Shown here: positions 58,671 to 64,000 of the stretch, piece after piece
Layout: each line of letters opens with the position of its first letter
How positions within the stretch are numbered: the stretch's first letter is position 1
DNA from: Dioscorea cayenensis subsp. rotundata
Taxonomy: Eukaryota; Streptophyta; Magnoliopsida; Dioscoreales; Dioscoreaceae
Direction: 5' to 3'
DNA length: 64,000 bases
Assembly (NCBI RefSeq): GCF_009730915.1
Contig: NC_052477.1
Coordinates: 22,459,688 to 22,523,687 of the forward strand
Position numbers and translations under genes: made by a program
Notes under the pieces: model-generated
Databases searched by the model: none
What the model was told of the DNA's origin: nothing
The model's input: only the letters and a program-made list of their open reading frames with translations

Positions 58671-59556
58671 ATTTTAATAATTAAAAATTTGAAAAGCTAT
58701 ACAATAAATAAAGAAAATTATACATTAATTGTTGCCATGATCCTATCATATAAGTAGATGAAATCTCAATATCAATCATTTTCATCATATATTAATTTAT
58801 TGATTGCAATAGTCTTGGAATTGTTCATCATATTAACAAATGAAGCATTGACAATAGATTTACATGATTTACCTAATTTCATGTGTCTACGAAGCAATCA
58901 CTTTAGGCCCCAATATTTTTTAAGACCTCATTTTTAGATTTTTTTAATAATAATTTTATTTTTAAGGCCTCATTTTTAGATTTTTTAATAATAATTTTAA
59001 AAACTTAAAATTTTGAAAAACTCCCAATAATTATCGTAATACAAAAATATTTTAATTTAATATTTAGCTAATAAGCTTTAGTTAATTTTTAAAATTTAAA
59101 ATAATACAGTAAGATATTAAATATTTTTATCTTGATACTAAATCAATCTCATATCTTCTTTAACCAACTTTTCTAAATTCTATTTTGATCATATTGACTT
59201 TTCTCATGCGTTTATCTCTCCAAAAATAATATAATATTTTTTTTAATTGTAAATAAGAGTTTTAATAATTTTTATATTGTTACATTTTTAATTTGAGTTT
59301 TGCTCATAAATTTTAAATATATCTCTTCATCACCAGTTTAGTAACATGGAGAAAGACAAGCAAACATGTATTTATTAAAATAAAATCTAAATAAAAGTTA
59401 ATTTTTATTAAATAAATTAGAGAGTTTATTTTAAAATTCCGCCTAAGGCATCTAGTTAACTTAAGTCGGCCCTGACGAAACTATTACACATCATCATTAT
59501 AGAGGGAAAAATCTCTATAAGTTTTTAATAAACACTTAACTCTCTATATTAATCCC
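58671..59556. repeat. Dispersed duplicate, copy B (filled site)
   Basis: Second copy of 32082-32379, same orientation, split after GTGTCTACGAA by a 581-bp insertion and resuming at ACGAAACTATTACACAT. Confidence 0.85.
58894..59474. mobile_element. Insertion in duplicate copy B, hAT-like end
   Basis: ACGAA is present on both sides (58889-58893 and 59475-59479). The right end complement reads CAGGGCCGACTTAAG, a common hAT terminus. The left begins GCAATCACTTTAGGCCCC and lacks the first 20 bp or so of the matching end, so the left end seems truncated. It contains a 43-bp tandem duplication (58922-59000, CCTCATTTTTAGATTTTTT). No coding region. Confidence 0.65.
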
Positions 59557-60643
59557 ACGACCCGTTCAGACCCGACCTAACTTGGACGGGAAAACCCGTT
59601 TTGACCAGGTTTTGAGTTAGATTCGTGTAAAACTCAACTTCTATGTTACAGGGGTGAGGCGGGTCTGAGAATTTGGTAGCTGACTGGAACCTATCCTCGA
59701 ACCTATCCCCGAATCTAACCCGAATTTAAAATTACTAAAATACTTATGTGTGTGTGTGTGTGTGTATTATATACCAATATGTTTAACAACTTAGGCTTTT
59801 GATATATTTCTCCTTTTTTAGTCTTGTGATTTTATAATATTTTTATTTTGTTGTGTGAAACACATTTATAATTACTTTTAAGTTATTTTTAAAACAAAAT
59901 ATATATTTTTGATTAATTTTTTTAACGCTGGGATAAGTTGGGAATGCCCACAGGTACCCAACTCCCCGTCGGGTTCAGGCGTGGGTTGGGGATTTGAAAA
60001 CCCTGGGGGGTATTGGGGGCGGATCGAGGATGGGGTAGGCAAAACCCACCCCCGACCCAACCCTAGGGTAGCTCAAGGCTTAAAAAGGCCTAAAGCCCAA
60101 GCATAAAATTGACCTTAATTAGTTAATAAAAAAATTATTAAAAAATATTGAAGTGACATTTTTTTTAAATAGATTTGTTTGTTGGGGGATGAAGAGAATT
60201 AATTAGGTATTGAAGCTTCTTTTTTTTTGGAAATAGATTTGTTTGTTGGGAGAAAAAAACAGAATTAATTATACATTATAGTAAAAAAAATTTAATATAT
60301 TAATTTATTAGTTTTTATTTTAAAATGCTTGATGGAAGATTTGAAATCGGTGTAGTATTAAATAAAAAAGCTTAATATTAATTAATTATACAACTAATAA
60401 TTATTATGATTTCTAGGATAAAATTTAAAACTTTTAATAATTTAAAATTAATAATGAGGCCAGAAATTAAATTTAGAAGTTATTATTTACCCATTACATA
60501 GTTATTATTATAATCATAGTGATAAGATTTTAAAAACTATATTGGTTTAAACTTAAATGAGGCCCCCAATTTTTGGGGCCTAAAGCAGTTGCTTGATTGG
60601 TTTTACCCTTGAACCGCCCCTGCCAGACCCATTGTCATCCTTA
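59557..60643. mobile_element. Nested GC-rich hAT-type elements
   Basis: The outer element has a right end GACCCATTGTCATCCTTAG and is rich in ACCCG/CGGGT words (59560-60060), a pattern known from plant hAT MITEs; its left terminus is not recognisable. Inside it, about 60054-60624, is a second element whose right-end complement is GCAGGGGCGGTTCAAGGGT and whose left side reads AGGGTAGCTCAAGGCTTA. The octamers CCGACCCA and CAGACCCA flank it with one mismatch. (TG)n at 59750-59765. No transposase. Confidence 0.55.
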
Positions 60644-61113
60644 GTCTTGACCATGTGAAAGAGAGTTAGATCATGTAAATTAAGGGCAGAACTTACATGA
60701 AGTTCATTATATGCATTTCATGTAGTGCCCAGTTATATGGTGACACATGTCCCATTTGTAGCTCTTTTGCTTTTTCCTTTTTCTCCCGTTAACTTAAGCT
60801 GGCCTCCGTTAACTTTGAAGAAAAAAAATAGTATATTATATTATAAAGCTGCTCAAATGACATTGTGACAGATGTTTAACTAAAATTAGGCTAAAATTAG
60901 GCTAAACAAAATAGTTTGGATAATTAACTAGAATTACAACAACAAAATCAACAAAGATCTTCCATAATGTCCAGCAATTCCAAAACAAGAAATAAAAGAT
61001 CCTAACACTCCCAACCATTACATCATAACAATAAACAAAATCATGAGATAACAAGCAAAACTCATTATAAATTTCATGACAATATCATTCAGTTTTGTTT
61101 TTTCTTAACACAT
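60644..61113. other. Intergenic, 3' flank of the FAR1-related gene
   Basis: AT-rich; probably contains the 3' UTR of the FRS gene. No other feature seen. Confidence 0.5.
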
Positions 61114-63578
61114 CTAATCTTCAGTTAAATCCATCTCATCTTCGATAAGTATTCCCTTTGAAGCAGAATTGCTTGATGTAGGTATGACAACTTCCATATT
61201 GGATATTTGGATATGTTGGGCAACTGGTTTTATCAACTGAGAGGTCACACATGAAGATGACACCTACAACACAACAAGAACAAAGTTTAGCACATCCTAT
61301 TTGTTTGGAAAATTAGAAAGCACAATTAAATTGTTCAGCAAAATTAACACAAAAGCTAAAAATGCCATAAAAAAATTATTACCCCCAAGGTGCTCACTGA
61401 AGCAATAATTGGAATGTTATCTCTAGATAATGGAATAGTTGGTGAAGCACTCCTTGCTATAGCTACTTGGTTTTTTCTTGTTTTTTTCCCTTTTTCAAGG
61501 AAACTTTTTTTTCTTCGACCTTTGACAGAAACTACAGCAAGATTTCTCTTGATACATTTTGCCTTACAAGCATCTAAAACACCTTTTGAGATCTCATTTT
61601 GCTCACTTGTAAAAGCATCATTAATGTCAACACTTTGAGAAGAATTCATAGCCATAGAGTTGAAATATCCATCATCTACATTTTTATCAGCTTTAGTGAA
61701 AAATTTTTCCACTTCAAGGCTTAACTCAACCATCTTTCTTGCAAAAAAGATAGATGCATCCTCAGATTCAGCTGCTCTACTTGCCACTGTAACTGCGCTG
61801 CGACTTAAATCCTTGGATCGGTTTGAAACAACCTGTCTAGGATCTTCTTTCACAATTCTCCCTTTATAGTCCACCACACACCCATCACGAGCATGTTTTG
61901 TCCATCTATTTAACATATATTGAGAAGGAACTACCTTTAAATTCCAAATATCAAGAACTTTTAGAGCATGACTGCACAAATATCCAACAAACTCAAAAGA
62001 CATGCAACAACAACCAATTCTTTTACTTTCTGAATCAAAAGTAACCTTATGTTCTCTTTGTAGCTCATACACACAAACCTTGTATTCATACAAAGGTGGA
62101 CTTTCAATGCATGTTTTAACTACTATCCCCAAAGACTTCTCATATTCTTGCTGAAATAAATCAAAGATTTTAGATGTATATATATCTCTAGCATTTCTCA
62201 AAATAGGAACATTCATCTTCAATGCGGGTTTAAGTTGACTCATCTCATAATTAGATTCCAATTCTTGGTATCTCACATCATCTAATAATTTTTCAAACCT
62301 TGTAAAGAATTCCAACACATTGAATCTAGGCTTCACATAACATTTCATACGACTGTTGAAACTTTCACATAACTGAGTGCTTCTAATACCTGCTGAAAAA
62401 GTGTGCCTACCATAAACCATTGCCCATTTCCTTCTTTCTTGAAATGTATCCAAACACCATTTGTTATCTTGGAGCTTGTGTTTTTCCAATAAAGAGTTCC
62501 ACGAATGAATAAAATCTTCCTCGTATTCAAAATCATGCATGCAACTTTTGAACTCAGCACCAAACTTATTTGACCCTTTAAAAGTATGCCCAAGATGTTT
62601 GAGAGCATTTTGGAATAAATGCCATGTACATATTCGATGATAAGTTTCAGGAAATACCTTCGCTATTGCCTTAGCCATGGCTGCATCTTGATCTGTGAAT
62701 ATGGTTATTGGTTTCTTTCCTTTCATAACCTCAAGAAAAGTTGTGAATAACCATTCAAAAGAAGTTGTTGTTTCATCATAAAGCAATGCCACACCAAAAA
62801 CAACAGTTTCCTTGTGATGATTAACCCCGATTATTGGAGCACAAGGACGATTAACATTGTTGATTCTATAAGTGGTGTCAAAACAAACTACATCACCAAA
62901 CAATGCATAGTCTATCACCATCTTTGGATCAGCCCAAAAAATATTAGCAATCTGGCCTTCAGCATCATATTGTAATAAGTAAAAAAATGATGAATTGTCT
63001 GATTTTTTCTTCTCAAGATAATGAATAAGTGTGTATGCTTCTCCTTCTCGCATCTCCCTCATTCTTTTTGATTGCAAATGATTGCTAATATCCTTGAGTG
63101 TGAAACCTAGATTCTCCCTGCCTCCAACTCGCTCACTCATAAAATCAAAAATCAATTTTTGCCGAATCCCGGAATTCTTTGCAATTTCTGCTTCAGCTGC
63201 ATGGGCAATGCTTATCTTCCTTTGTGATGGTAATTTGTGTCTACTGCGAGGGGTCACAACTTGATGATTATGTTGTCCTTCAAAAAATGTAACATAATAT
63301 TTTCCATTTTCTTGACGTCCAATAATCATTTGAGCATTGCAACCAACTCTCAAATCCTTTCGATTTTTTTTTCCTTCACATTCAACTTGCTTCTTAAAAC
63401 CTTCCTTGAAACAACAAAACTTTCGAGACAGAAGTGTTGTGCCATCAACTTTACTTTTATTTGCCCAACTTTTTCGAATGCTAAATCCAATATAACCAGC
63501 ATACATGTTATAGTACATGTATGCAGCTTCCTCTGTTTCAAACTCCATGCCCACATATGGAGTTAAATTTTTTTCCAT
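61114..63578 (-). CDS. FAR1-related sequence (FRS) protein, MULE-transposase-derived
   Basis: Two coding exons, 61383-63578 and 61114-61263, predicted 781 aa. The first ATG in frame is at 63578; the open frame upstream starts only at a TTG and includes a likely acceptor (AAATTGCAG), so a 5' UTR intron is probable. The intron 61264-61382 has GTAATA and TTGTGTTGTAG sites; reading through instead gives 740 aa with a VIIFLWHF tail. Domains: FAR1 DNA-binding zinc finger (about 12-108; CCF..C..C..HNH, GQHNH at 101-105), MULE transposase core with all three acidic residues (FDT Asp234, TDQD Asp296/298, CESF Glu405), SWIM zinc finger (CCC..C.H, about 523-537). FRS proteins act in the nucleus in phytochrome A and other light or stress signalling; FAR1 and FHY3 are transcription factors. 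No terminal inverted repeats were found around it, which favours a host gene over a live transposon. Confidence 0.9.
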
Positions 63579-64000
63579 CTCTATTATAGCACTCTGCAAT
63601 TTACAAGAATACCATTGCTCCAATCAATCAAGTTTTCACTGCAGAAAATTAATTTGAGGGCACAAAATAATTAACAAGAAAGGACTCCTAAGATGCATCA
63701 TTTTCCATTTAGAAAAATAAAAAATTCAACAGAACATACAAGACCAAGAACTTGAATAGAAGAGATTATCAAATTTTGATGCAAATCAAGAATAAATTGT
63801 AATTATTGATATCTCATAACACACTTGTGAAACAAGAAGTAGTAGCAAAAAAAAATCAAGCAAAGAAGAATATCCAGTTATTACAACCAAAAACAATGAT
63901 AGAAATAAAACCAAATAAATATGAGAGAATGAAGAGATCCATCACAAATAGATGAAAAACTAATAAAAAAAAATAAGACAATAAAACAAAAGAAAGGGAG
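63579..64000. other. 5' flank of the FRS gene, to window end
   Basis: Probably holds the 5' UTR intron (acceptor near 63594) and upstream exon or promoter, but the window ends before either can be identified. A-rich. Confidence 0.45.

Noticed and set aside
63237..63566. 109-codon frame opposite the FRS gene
   Set aside because: Antisense shadow of the conserved FAR1 domain.
1..64000. Endogenous pararetrovirus or other viral insert
   Set aside because: All reverse transcriptases seen belong to LINE or Copia order; no movement or coat protein motif and no viral gene order.

Overview
This is 64 kb of AT-rich plant nuclear DNA. The evidence is spliced genes of plant-specific families (CYP94 P450, NPF transporters, an LRK10-like receptor kinase, a FAR1-related protein) lying among LINEs, SINEs, Copia and Gypsy LTR elements and hAT, MULE and Harbinger-like DNA transposons. 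The first half of the CYP94D gene is much more GC-rich than its second half; such a gradient is typical of monocots, so a non-grass monocot is my best guess, held weakly.

Layout. 0.6-3.4 kb: a 5'-truncated, broken LINE on the minus strand. 6.3-8.3 kb: a MITE directly downstream of an intact single-exon CYP94D gene. 8.3-10 kb: degenerate repeats and a 20-bp minisatellite. 10.5-19.2 kb: a decayed minus-strand Copia element with both LTRs; each LTR carries a different nested DNA transposon at the same LTR position. 19.9-22.4 kb: an LTR-like block and two SINEs. 23.5-26.9 kb: first NPF3-type transporter gene. 28.7-41.0 kb: only mobile DNA (Harbinger-like and MULE MITEs, SINE, LINE tails, two probable Gypsy solo LTRs, a hAT). 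41.8-43.9 kb: second NPF3-type gene. 46-52.3 kb: a tRNA-like hAT repeat and a plus-strand LINE fragment split by a 1.4-kb hAT. 53.2-55.3 kb: an LRK10-like receptor kinase gene with one in-frame TGA, flanked by two copies of a duplicated segment. 57.7-60.7 kb: nested elements and an unassigned coding-like stretch. 61.1-63.6 kb: a FAR1-related gene with two coding exons.

There are four apparently intact protein genes (CYP94D, two NPF3-type, FRS) and one probable pseudogene (receptor kinase), all on the minus strand. The two NPF genes are dispersed tandem paralogues with the same exon plan and the same predicted length (590 aa). The other genes have no evident functional link to one another. I found no new biochemical system. 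The most unusual signals are structural: two unrelated transposons at one LTR position, a fold-back MULE with arrayed repeats, filled and empty insertion sites that allow relative dating, and a near-intact receptor kinase broken by one codon. Exon coordinates were derived by hand from reading frames and GT/AG sites and have no transcript support.
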